A DNA stretch of 10,039 nt from Clostridia bacterium (GTDB lineage: Bacteria > Bacillota > Clostridia > Oscillospirales > Acutalibacteraceae): positions 1 through 10,039 of the forward strand of contig JAFTCS010000288.1 in assembly GCA_017454565.1 (NCBI GenBank). The letters are read 5' to 3'. The notes below the pieces were generated by a model. That model ran no database searches. It saw nothing but the letters and a program-made list of their open reading frames with translations, and was not told the origin of the DNA. The position numbers were made by a program, and so were the translations under genes. Shown here piece after piece: positions 1 to 6,417 of this stretch. How positions within the stretch are numbered: position 1 is the stretch's first letter; every line of letters begins with the position of its first letter.

Positions 1-174
1 ACACCCCGCCGAGCAGGCGGGCAGAACGCACCCATTGGGTGATGATCAAAGTATCAAACTTTTGATCGTAAAGCTCTGTTTTTCCTGATTTCAGCTATTT
101 TTGCTATTTGAGTTTCACGGATTCAGGAAGAAATTAACATTTGGAACGAGTTAACTTTCAAAAACTATATTGGG

Positions 175-214
175 AGCGGCAGCTTGCCGCTGAAAAGGCT
201 TGAGCGAAACTTTA
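175..214. repeat. Hairpin repeat downstream of pth
   Basis: AGCGGCA, loop GCT, TGCCGCT (175-191) is a perfect 7-bp stem, followed by a segment (195-214) whose reverse complement matches 2621-2640 with one mismatch. Read leftward it lies 14 bases past the pth stop and could be the operon's transcript end, although the T-run after the stem is displaced by about 9 bases. Further out, GATCAAA/TTTGATC (44-67) and CCCGCC/GGCGGG (5-21) can also pair. No gene is visible in 1-227. Confidence 0.6.
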
Positions 215-227
215 TTGAATATTAGCG

Positions 228-821
228 TTAATTATAAAGATTCATTGCCTTGTCGGTCTGGCCGGCAACGATCAGCTTTACGGCTTCGCATGCGTTGGAA
301 ATGGCTTCATCAAGCTGCTTGTGCTCGGTGGCGGTAAAGTTGGAGAGCACCCAATCTGCAAGATCCCATTGCTCCGGCTTTTTGCCTACTCCTATTTTTA
401 TCCTCGGGAACTGGTCGCTGCCCGAAAGATAAATGATGTTCTTCATGCCGTTGTGCCCGCCGTCGCTGCCCTTGCGTCTTATGCGCAGCTTGCCCACGTC
501 AAGGGAGATATCGTCTAAGATGATTATGGTCTTTTCAGGCGGTATCCTGAAAAAGCTCGTGGCCTCTTTTACGGCAAGACCGCTGTTGTTCATGTATGTT
601 GAGGGCTTCATCAGAAGTACCTTGCTGCTCCCTATGACAGCCGTTGCACACAGGGATTTGTACTTTATTCGGTCGACCCTGACATCAAGCTGCTCACTGA
701 GCATGTCGATGGTCATGAAACCCGCGTTGTGCCTTGTGTTTTCGTATTTTCGGTCAGGATTTCCCAGACCTGCAATGATGAATTCCGCCGATCCCAGCGG
801 TTCTTTTTTCTTGAAAAACAT
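228..821 (-). CDS. pth: Peptidyl-tRNA hydrolase (Pth)
   Basis: Cytosolic enzyme that cleaves the ester bond of peptidyl-tRNAs released from stalled ribosomes, recycling the tRNA. The 197-residue protein has the normal length and the family landmarks: GLGNP (18-22) with the conserved Asn21, TRHNAGF with catalytic His31, KPSTYMNNSG with Asn78, an LDD motif with Asp103 next to it, and GGHNG with Asn124. These match the E. coli Asn10, His20, Asn68, Asp93 and Asn114 set. A short extra N-terminus (MFFKKKEPLGSAE) precedes the usual first strand. The start is supported by AAGGAG (complement of 830-835). It begins 28 bases after the stop of the glycosyltransferase gene and is probably the last gene of that leftward operon, although it is functionally unrelated to the genes before it. 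Identification is secure. Confidence 0.97.
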   Translation of the reverse strand: MFFKKKEPLGSAEFIIAGLGNPDRKYENTRHNAGFMTIDMLSEQLDVRVDRIKYKSLCATAVIGSSKVLLMKPSTYMNNSGLAVKEATSFFRIPPEKTIIILDDISLDVGKLRIRRKGSDGGHNGMKNIIYLSGSDQFPRIKIGVGKKPEQWDLADWVLSNFTATEHKQLDEAISNACEAVKLIVAGQTDKAMNLYN

Positions 822-849
822 TTCTATTGCTCCTTGTGACGGTAAGTGC

Positions 850-2571
850 TTATTTGATTACAGACAGGACTACAAGATTATATACAGCATATCCGCTCAG
901 TGCATAAATGCCTATGACAGAGCATATCGCTCCGGCGCAGACGGTCGCCAACTTTTTCTTCATTCTGAAAAGCTCCATTGTGAGGTATCCCACAGACAGT
1001 GCGCCGATGACAATAAGCGGTACGCCGTATCTGACGTTCATGGTGCACACATGGGGGAAATCAATGCAGAAATAATAGTACATTCCGAAAATGGTAGCAT
1101 AAAGCAGACCTATAAACGACTTCTGTACGGCGTCCATTTTGCTGTTCTTCTTTATGAACATGAAGATCATTGCGCAGAACCCCAGCACACCAAGCACTAC
1201 TGCCGACCAGAACAATATCTGGTTGAAGCCGGCTATTCTCGGAAAACGTCTGGTGGCTATGCCCTCGTCAAACATTGATGTCTTGAAAAAGGCTATCAGC
1301 GGGTTGTATTCATTGTAGTCGCCCTTGTACATCGTGAACTGCGGAGCAGGATCAACAAACTGATATGGGCTGAGGTCAAACAATCTCTGCATAAGCGGAA
1401 TATCGCCTATGTACTGGCTCGAACGCTCGGTAAGACGCTGTACAAAGCTGAAGGGCACTTTCCAGAGTATGAAATTCCTTACCGACCAGAAAAGACCTAT
1501 CGGTGCGCAGACGCAGAGAAAAGCCGCATACTGGACTATATATTTTTTGAAGCTTTTCAGTTCGCTGAAGAATACATAAATGAACACGCAGCCGATAGCG
1601 GGCGCTACCATCCATACTGAAAGCTTGGTCAGCATTCCGAGACCGACGCACAGTGCGATACAGAGTATTCTTTTAAGCGACCTGGATTTGTACCAGTAAA
1701 GGGTATTGAGTATCGCACCCAGCATGAAGGTAACGGAAAGAATGTCGTTATTCATGCTGCCTGCCATAATGTAGAACGTGGGGCAGACGGCTATAATGGC
1801 CGTTGCGGTGATAAGCCCCGCCTTTGAAAGACCGAGCCTGCGGAATATCTTGTAGGAGATTATCAGGCAGCAGGTCGAGTAAAACAGGGTCAGGTGCTGT
1901 ATGTTCTCGTATGCCTGCTCGTAGGAGATGCCTATGAATGACTGGAGTCTCATCCACAGGGCGGCAAGGGCATGGTGCAGCGGCGGATGATAGAACTGAT
2001 CCACCTGTCTTACGTCGAAATCCGGAAGATGACCGTTTGCATATAAGTATTCGATATATCCTGCGTGACCGGCGTTCTGACCGAGAGAATAAACGTCATG
2101 CTGTATGCTGCCCGCACTCATAGCTATGATATATGACAGCCGCATGATGAAGCCGGCGGCAAATATTATAAGTATGGTATTTTTCACCGACAGCTTTTTC
2201 ATTGCCAGCAGATAGAAAAACACTCCGGCGCAGATAGCAAGGCCGCCGTTCATTACAATAATGCTGTATGATTGTTGTGCAAATGTCTGATAGAGGAACA
2301 GAAGAGCGCACACAATGCCGGCGGAAGCTATTATAACGGCGTTTTTCCTGCCGTTATCATCAGGGAGATTTTTATATGCGCAATAGGCGGCTGCTCCGCC
2401 CAGCGCGGCTATCCATATAGCAACGCACAGGGAATTTGGAAAAAACGGCTGTCCCGTGGGCATCAGAAGCGACATGAAGCATACAAGCGCAGCCGCGATG
2501 AACGGATGCCTGTAGAACTGATAAAAAATGCTTTCGATATTGCTGATTTTTGAGATCTTTTTTTCTGACAT
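850..2571 (-). CDS. Multi-pass membrane glycosyltransferase, GT-C fold (family 39/ArnT-like)
   Basis: Predicted polytopic transferase of 573 residues that would move a sugar from a polyprenyl-phosphate donor to an acceptor on the outer face of the membrane. About a dozen hydrophobic helices are visible. After a helix ending near Arg143 comes an outside loop with QHDV (157-160; His158, Asp159), then GHAGYIEYLYANGHLPD (168-183) and QFYHPPLHH (191-199). This first-loop acidic residue and the YHPPLHH motif are typical of GT39-like proteins, where the Asp is the likely catalytic base. The reading frame stays open upstream to 2772, but ATG at 2571 is preferred: AAGGTGG lies just upstream and the extra 67 residues would come from an intergenic repeat. 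Donor and acceptor are unknown. Context (GtrA and a sugar-flavoenzyme upstream) supports cell-envelope glycan decoration. Confidence 0.85.
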   Translation of the reverse strand: MSEKKISKISNIESIFYQFYRHPFIAAALVCFMSLLMPTGQPFFPNSLCVAIWIAALGGAAAYCAYKNLPDDNGRKNAVIIASAGIVCALLFLYQTFAQQSYSIIVMNGGLAICAGVFFYLLAMKKLSVKNTILIIFAAGFIMRLSYIIAMSAGSIQHDVYSLGQNAGHAGYIEYLYANGHLPDFDVRQVDQFYHPPLHHALAALWMRLQSFIGISYEQAYENIQHLTLFYSTCCLIISYKIFRRLGLSKAGLITATAIIAVCPTFYIMAGSMNNDILSVTFMLGAILNTLYWYKSRSLKRILCIALCVGLGMLTKLSVWMVAPAIGCVFIYVFFSELKSFKKYIVQYAAFLCVCAPIGLFWSVRNFILWKVPFSFVQRLTERSSQYIGDIPLMQRLFDLSPYQFVDPAPQFTMYKGDYNEYNPLIAFFKTSMFDEGIATRRFPRIAGFNQILFWSAVVLGVLGFCAMIFMFIKKNSKMDAVQKSFIGLLYATIFGMYYYFCIDFPHVCTMNVRYGVPLIVIGALSVGYLTMELFRMKKKLATVCAGAICSVIGIYALSGYAVYNLVVLSVIK

Positions 2572-2620
2572 AATTTCCACCTTGCCTCGGCTCAGAATCG
2601 TCCGATAAATAATTAAACAA

Positions 2621-2654
2621 TAAAGTTTCGCGCAAGCCTTTGAAAAGGCTTGCG
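2621..2654. repeat. Perfect 10-bp hairpin with flanking repeat core
   Basis: CGCAAGCCTT (2631-2640), loop TGAA, AAGGCTTGCG (2645-2654) form a perfect stem-loop, preceded by TAAAGTTTCG. The 20 bases 2621-2640 match the reverse complement of 195-214 with a single mismatch, so this is a dispersed repeat rather than a chance palindrome. It lies about 50 bases upstream of the glycosyltransferase start and would be transcribed in that gene's leader if the operon is read through. Confidence 0.75.
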
Positions 2655-2686
2655 GGGTCGAGGGGCAGAGCTCCTCGTGGGAGGTA

Positions 2687-2768
2687 TGGAGGGGTGCGGG
2701 TCTCCGGTGGAGACCTCTGCGAAGCAGAAGCAACGACCGAGCCGACAGGCGAGACTCAAAGCCCTCCA
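2687..2768. repeat. Nested inverted repeats, possible multibranched RNA fold
   Basis: An outer perfect stem TGGAGGG (2687-2693) with CCCTCCA (2762-2768) encloses two perfect inner hairpins: GGTCTCC, loop GGT, GGAGACC (2699-2715) and TCTGC, loop GAA, GCAGA (2716-2728). Just outside, GAGGGG and CTCCTC (2660-2676) can also pair, with one wobble. The arrangement resembles a structured intergenic repeat or a folded RNA. No protein role is visible, and neither direction has a diagnostic promoter or T-run. Confidence 0.6.
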
Positions 2769-2892
2769 ACATTCAGGCGTTCCGGAAGATTTTAAACAGG
2801 CTCTAAAATATGGTACTGAATGCGATAGCTCCCGCCGTCTGCGGAAGCTATTATTTCCGTTCTGTAGTTTTGTTTATGTCCGGAGAGCGCTC

Positions 2893-4461
2893 TCAGGACT
2901 TTGTTTCGTGATATTCCTTTTCGGTGTTTACGTTCCAGATATCGTGCTTTGAAGCGGAGCCGTCCTTGATCGCCTGAGCTGCGCGTATTGCGGTGAGCAT
3001 GGAGTGGTCCATATTGTTGTAGCGGTGCTGACCGTTGCGTCCTACGCAGTAGAGATTGTCGTATCCGTCAAGACAGGAAATGAGCTTGTCCATGTGGGCG
3101 TAGGTGTCGAAATATGCAGGATATGCCTTCTTCACACGCTCGCGGTGGCTGTCGATGACCTCATCGGCTTTGATGATGCCCATGCTCTCAAGCTCGCCTA
3201 CCGCCATTTTTATGCAGTCCTCGTCCGACATGCTCCAGAATTCGTCGCCCTCGGAGCAGAAGTATTCCAGACCTATCCATACGGTGTTTTCGGGATCCTG
3301 CACCATGTAGGGCGACCAGTTGTTGAATATCTGTATGCGCCCGAGCTTTACGCCTGTATCCTGAACATATATCCAACAGTCGGGAACGATGTTGCCAAGG
3401 GTCTTGATCTTTGTCTTGTTTTCAAGATCAAGCTTGCTAACCAAAAGACCTACGGTAACGAAATCACGGTAGGGCAGACCCTCTGCAATATCAACCATTT
3501 CCTGAGAGGGCTTGTCGCCGGTCATACCCATAACAAGGTCGCGCACAGGCATGGACGAGATGAAAACGTCTCCGGTAAAGGTCTTTTCGCCGTCGTTTGT
3601 GTCGCAGACCACAGAGGTTATCTTTCCGCCCTTGCAGACGACGTTCTTTACCTTGCAGCCCTTTATCAGATTTGCGCCTTTGTCGCAGGCTCTTTTTGCG
3701 GCAAGCTCCCAGAGCTGACCCGGACCGTATTTCGGGTACCAGAACTGTTCGATGAGCGAGGTCTCGACCTTCTTCTTGTTTTTCTTCTTTTTGCCGCCGA
3801 AGAGCTTTGAGAACATGTCTTTGAGCACTGCCCTGATGGACAGACCCTTTACACGCTGAGAGCCCCAGTCTGCGGAGATCTCTCTCGGGTGACGGCCCCA
3901 GAGCTTTTCGGTGTAGCCCTCAAAGAACATGCTGTAAAGTTTCTTGCCGAAACGGTTGATATAGAAGTTCTCAAGAGAGGTCTCCTTCTTTTTGAAAATG
4001 ATAGCCTTGAGATAGCTGAAACCTGCCGCCATTGTCGTAAAGAAGCCCATGTTCTTTATCGTAGAGGCAGACATGGTTACGGGATAGTCAAAGAAGTGCT
4101 TGCGGTAATATATTCTTGACACACGGTCGCGCACCAGCATTACCACATCCTCTTTTTCAGGGTCGGGTCCGCCCTTTGAAAGGGGCTTTTCCCTGCCTAA
4201 AAGCTTGTCGTCAAAGGCGTCCTTGCCCTGAAGCGGCATAAGCTCTTTCCACCAGTTCATTATCTCGTCGCTTTTTGAGAAAAACCTGTGTCCGCCTATA
4301 TCCATACGGTTGCCGTTGTAGCGCACTGTCTGCGAAATGCCGCCGATAGACCTGCTTTCCTCAAGTATGGTGATCTCGTACTTTTCCTTGCTGTCCTTCA
4401 GCAGTTCGTTTGCGGCGGTCAGTCCTGCGGGGCCTGCGCCGAGTATACTTATCTTTTTCAT
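2893..4461 (-). CDS. FAD-dependent oxidoreductase, UDP-galactopyranose-mutase/HemY-like
   Basis: Soluble flavoprotein of 522 residues in the NAD(P)/FAD-dependent oxidoreductase group (COG1232-like) that often sits in sugar and polysaccharide loci. The N-terminal Rossmann motif is GAGPAG (8-13), with Glu34 placed to bind the ribose of FAD and GG (40-41) after it. DIGGHRFFSKSDEI (54-67) resembles the substrate/FAD segment of UDP-galactopyranose mutases. FFEGYTEKLWGRHP (179-192) and WYPKYGPGQLWE (241-252) are group signatures. GRNGQHRYNNMDHSML (about 474-489) is the C-terminal FAD motif. A lysine run (224-231) forms an unusual basic insert. The ATG has GAGAGGA upstream. The gene follows the GtrA gene by 23 bases, so they are surely co-transcribed. 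The exact substrate is unknown; sugar-nucleotide or polyprenyl-sugar rearrangement is an inference, and protoporphyrinogen oxidase activity is unlikely in this context. Confidence 0.85.
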   Translation of the reverse strand: MKKISILGAGPAGLTAANELLKDSKEKYEITILEESRSIGGISQTVRYNGNRMDIGGHRFFSKSDEIMNWWKELMPLQGKDAFDDKLLGREKPLSKGGPDPEKEDVVMLVRDRVSRIYYRKHFFDYPVTMSASTIKNMGFFTTMAAGFSYLKAIIFKKKETSLENFYINRFGKKLYSMFFEGYTEKLWGRHPREISADWGSQRVKGLSIRAVLKDMFSKLFGGKKKKNKKKVETSLIEQFWYPKYGPGQLWELAAKRACDKGANLIKGCKVKNVVCKGGKITSVVCDTNDGEKTFTGDVFISSMPVRDLVMGMTGDKPSQEMVDIAEGLPYRDFVTVGLLVSKLDLENKTKIKTLGNIVPDCWIYVQDTGVKLGRIQIFNNWSPYMVQDPENTVWIGLEYFCSEGDEFWSMSDEDCIKMAVGELESMGIIKADEVIDSHRERVKKAYPAYFDTYAHMDKLISCLDGYDNLYCVGRNGQHRYNNMDHSMLTAIRAAQAIKDGSASKHDIWNVNTEKEYHETKS

Positions 4462-4484
4462 GTTATTATCCTCTCTGCTGCGTT

Positions 4485-5030
4485 TTATTTTTCGCTCTCT
4501 TTTGCTTCTTTAGTTCCTGAGGTGTTTTCTTCCGTTACAGGAGCTTCCTTTTCCTCGACCTTGCGGTAAAGTATGAATTTACGGGCAAAGAAGTTCCACA
4601 TGTATACTATGACAACAGCCAGTACCTTGCCGACTATATAGTATTTGTCTGTGGGCAGCAGATTGCCAAAGATCTGCCACTGTACGAACCAGCCTGTACC
4701 AAACATTCCCTGCTGTGCAAAAGGTTCTATTATGAGCTGCGTCAGCCCCAGACCGATTATTCCTATGACGGCAAAACCGATGAAGTCTATGATCCGGTTC
4801 TTGACCTTTGCCTTTGCGAACACCCAGTAGGTCGAGATGATATAATTCAGCGCCAGTCCCACGGTAAAGCCGAAAATAGCCGCGATACTTTCGGGCACAT
4901 GCAAAAGCTCGCGTATGAGTATAAGCACTATCATATCTGCGATGGTGGCGATGCCGCCTACAAACAGGCTTCTGAAAAACTGAACTGAGGTTTTGCTGGT
5001 ATCTCCTATGAACCATTCCTTTATTTTCAT
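4485..5030 (-). CDS. GtrA-family membrane protein
   Basis: Four-helix integral membrane protein (181 residues) of the GtrA/DPMS family (PF04138), whose members take part in moving or handling polyprenyl-phosphate-linked sugars during surface glycan synthesis. Helices lie roughly at 18-41, 48-72, 80-105 and 130-155. The family signatures NYIISTYWVF (end of helix 2) and WNFFARKFILYR (end of helix 4) are present. The last 25 residues form a charged, Lys/Glu-rich cytosolic tail that is longer than usual. The start ATG has AGGAG about nine bases upstream and follows a consensus promoter. It is the first gene of the leftward operon. No GtrB-type prenyl-phosphate glycosyltransferase is encoded next to it, so the lipid-linked donor must come from elsewhere. 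Confidence 0.92.
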   Translation of the reverse strand: MKIKEWFIGDTSKTSVQFFRSLFVGGIATIADMIVLILIRELLHVPESIAAIFGFTVGLALNYIISTYWVFAKAKVKNRIIDFIGFAVIGIIGLGLTQLIIEPFAQQGMFGTGWFVQWQIFGNLLPTDKYYIVGKVLAVVIVYMWNFFARKFILYRKVEEKEAPVTEENTSGTKEAKESEK

Positions 5031-5082
5031 TGTTTACCACTCCTGAAACATTCTTGCGTCTGAACACAAATATACAAATAAC

Positions 5083-5111
5083 ATTTTAATGCAAAGAGAT
5101 AAAAATGTCAA
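5083..5111 (-). promoter_or_regulatory. Sigma-A promoter for the GtrA operon
   Basis: On the minus strand the -35 box TTGACA (complement of 5106-5111) is separated by exactly 17 bases from TAAAAT (complement of 5083-5088). This is a near-perfect housekeeping promoter. Transcription would start near 5076, giving a leader of about 46 bases before the GtrA start codon. Confidence 0.8.
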
Positions 5112-5142
5112 TGAAATATAAGGCTTTTTGTGTGGTTTTTAG

Positions 5143-5151
5143 ATTATATCA
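5143..5151 (-). promoter_or_regulatory. Possible second leftward promoter (extended -10)
   Basis: The minus strand carries TGATATAAT (complement of 5143-5151), a perfect -10 box with the extended TGn element, but no good -35 box is found 17 bases upstream. It could act as a weak or regulated second promoter for the GtrA operon; the sequence alone cannot decide. Confidence 0.35.
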
Positions 5152-5161
5152 GCATTCAATG

Positions 5162-5190
5162 TTGACCGGCGGGAGGTTTTGTGTTAACAT
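5162..5190 (+). promoter_or_regulatory. Sigma-A promoter for the tcdA-like gene
   Basis: TTGACC (5162-5167), a 17-base spacer and TAACAT (5185-5190), preceded by TGT as an extended -10, form a strong rightward promoter. Transcription would start near 5197, leaving a short leader of about 24 bases before the ATG at 5221. A small palindrome TGTTAACA (5182-5189) overlaps the -10 box. Confidence 0.75.
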
Positions 5191-5220
5191 TAACAGAGTA
5201 GCATATCGGAGTGGATGATA

Positions 5221-5961
5221 ATGAACGAAAGATTTTCAAGAACAGAACTGCTTTTCGGCAAAGAAAAGATTCACCGGCTTGCAGATTCAAGGGTCGCAGT
5301 ATTCGGCATCGGCGGAGTGGGAGGCTATGTTGTCGAGGCTCTTGCCCGCAGCGGCATAGGCAGTCTCGACCTTATCGACCGTGACGTTGTGAGCGTCAGC
5401 AACATAAACCGGCAGATCATCGCGCTTGATTCCACTGTCGGACAGTACAAGGCGGAGGCTGCCGCACAAAGGGCAAGGGATATAAACCCTGAAATAAAGG
5501 TGCAGACATATAATACCTTTTTTACTCCGGAAAACGCCGACAGCTTTGATTTTTCGCAGTACGACTATATTGTTGATGCAGTGGATACCGTCAGCGCAAA
5601 AACAGAACTTATCGTACGCGCGGAAAAGGCCGGAGTGCCCATAATTTCATCTATGGGAGCAGGCAACAAGCTTGACCCCACAGCGTTTGAGATAGCTGAT
5701 ATATACAAGACATCGGTGTGTCCCCTGGCAAGGGTCATGCGCAGAGAGCTGAAAGCAAGGGGAATAAAAAAGCTTACGGTTGTATACTCGAAGGAGGAGC
5801 CGAAGAAGATCTTCCCGCCGGTCATAGATGAAGCTTCCGGCAAGGCAGTACCCGCAAGTTATGCCTGCGTGCCGTCGGTGGTGGGTCTGATAATAGCGTC
5901 CAGAGTCATCCGCGACCTGACTGCGGCAAGCTGCCGCCCCCCTGTTCGCGGAGAAAGATAA
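5221..5961 (+). CDS. tcdA: tRNA threonylcarbamoyladenosine dehydratase (TcdA/ThiF-like)
   Basis: E1-like (ThiF/MoeB fold) enzyme of 246 residues that uses ATP to cyclise t6A at position 37 of ANN-decoding tRNAs to ct6A. NERFSRTELLFG at the start, the nucleotide-binding GIGGVGGYVVEALARSGIG, NINRQ with the conserved Arg, GQYK with the conserved Lys, DAVDTV, SSMGAGNKLDPT and KTSVCPLARVMRREL are all characteristic of the TcdA subgroup. ATG at 5221 is chosen because GGAG (5208-5211) is nine bases away; the in-frame ATG at 5215 is too close. The stretch between VVYSKEEP and VPSVVGLI is short and lacks the Cys-rich insert I recall in many clostridial relatives. The last dozen codons overlap a hairpin repeat (5923-5937), so the tail after VIRDL may be repeat-derived. 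It appears to be monocistronic. Confidence 0.9.
   Translation: MNERFSRTELLFGKEKIHRLADSRVAVFGIGGVGGYVVEALARSGIGSLDLIDRDVVSVSNINRQIIALDSTVGQYKAEAAAQRARDINPEIKVQTYNTFFTPENADSFDFSQYDYIVDAVDTVSAKTELIVRAEKAGVPIISSMGAGNKLDPTAFEIADIYKTSVCPLARVMRRELKARGIKKLTVVYSKEEPKKIFPPVIDEASGKAVPASYACVPSVVGLIIASRVIRDLTAASCRPPVRGER
5923..5937. repeat. 15-base hairpin inside the tcdA 3' end
   Basis: GCGGCA, loop AGC, TGCCGC is a perfect 6-bp stem in the last codons of the tcdA-like gene. The same 15 bases occur in reverse complement at 176-190, downstream of pth. A second hairpin, CAAGGAG and CTCCTTG (5963-5969 and 5978-5984), follows the stop codon. Neither has a T-run, so any terminator role is weak. Confidence 0.6.
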
Positions 5962-6055
5962 ACAAGGAGAAACTGCACTCCTTGCGCACAGAAGAAAGTG
6001 ACAGCCGCGATTCGTTTATTGTCGCCTTGAGTGAATTATGAACGCGAAATCGGCA

Positions 6056-6079
6056 CCGGCGGCTCGCCGGCGAAACTTT
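6056..6079. repeat. GCT-loop hairpin with GCGAAACTTT core
   Basis: CCGGCG, loop GCT, CGCCGG (6056-6070) runs directly into GCGAAACTTT (6070-6079). The same core follows a GCT-loop hairpin at 176-213, and its reverse complement is at 2622-2631. This supports a small dispersed intergenic element with variable, self-complementary arms. It lies in the leader region of the small membrane protein gene. Confidence 0.55.
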
Positions 6080-6123
6080 TGTGTTCTATATTATTTATAT
6101 AAAAATAACGGAGGTAACAGATT

Positions 6124-6414
6124 ATGTCAAAGTCAACAATGTTTTTTGCAGCATCGGCAGCGTTTCTTGCAGGAGTGGCAGTGGGCTTCCTTATGTCGCC
6201 GGTAAAGGGCGGAGTGGAGTTCCGTGAGTGCACTATGGGCAGCAACAACACCACTTCCGGCAGATGGTTCAGCCCCAAGCTTGCAGGTATCGACAATGCC
6301 GGGAGAAAAGGCGGAAAGGGCAAAACCAAGAAAAAGAAAGAGGTTATCCCTGCAGAAGCAGAGACGGCCGCAGTATGTGATACTCCCGCAGCAGAAATAA
6401 CAGGAGATGAATGA
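6124..6414 (+). CDS. Small membrane-anchored hypothetical protein (YtxH-like layout)
   Basis: I do not recognise a defined family with certainty. The 96-residue protein begins with one hydrophobic helix (about residues 5-24, rich in Ala/Gly/Phe), followed by a Gly/Asn-containing segment, a strongly basic stretch with KKKK (about 65-75) and an acidic Ala/Glu tail. The order short N-terminal anchor, then SPxxG, then charged soluble part recalls YtxH-like small proteins. GGAGGT (6110-6115) sits eight bases before the ATG, which makes this a well-supported gene. It ends three bases before prmA, whose ribosome binding site lies inside this gene, so the two are translationally coupled. That suggests conserved co-expression but gives no function. 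Confidence 0.75.
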   Translation: MSKSTMFFAASAAFLAGVAVGFLMSPVKGGVEFRECTMGSNNTTSGRWFSPKLAGIDNAGRKGGKGKTKKKKEVIPAEAETAAVCDTPAAEITGDE

Positions 6415-6417
6415 TCT

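Larger units (their letters stand above)
2572..2892. other. 320-base gene-free gap with structured repeat sequence
   Basis: No credible gene lies here. From about 2621 to 2770 the sequence is packed with inverted repeats listed separately. A further imperfect hairpin spans 2825-2851 (ATAGCT and AGCTAT arms, one mismatch, inner CCGC/GCGG). A palindrome GAGAGCGCTCTC (2883-2894) overlaps the stop codon of the flavoenzyme gene and is flanked by GTCC/GGAC. None of these is followed by a clear T-run in the leftward direction, so whether transcription continues from the flavoenzyme gene into the glycosyltransferase gene is open. I see no convincing promoter for the glycosyltransferase gene. Confidence 0.6.

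Noticed and set aside
433..1278. Rightward 281-codon open frame
   Set aside because: It lies antisense to pth and the glycosyltransferase gene, both of which carry clear family motifs. The translation looks like random sequence.
2572..2772. 67-residue N-terminal extension of the glycosyltransferase
   Set aside because: It is translated from the repeat-rich intergenic element and has Arg/Leu-rich low-complexity content. A proper ribosome binding site precedes the ATG at 2571.
2825..2899. Terminator after the flavoenzyme gene
   Set aside because: The hairpins at 2825-2851 and 2878-2899 lack a following T-run in the leftward direction, so I did not call a terminator.
2650..2952. Rightward 100-codon open frame over the intergenic element
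   Set aside because: It runs through the hairpins and into the antisense of the flavoenzyme 3' end, has no recognisable domain and no convincing ribosome binding site. Such frames arise readily from GC-rich repeats.
3004..3810. Rightward 268-codon open frame
   Set aside because: It is fully antisense to the flavoenzyme gene, and codon bias of the real gene explains the lack of stops.
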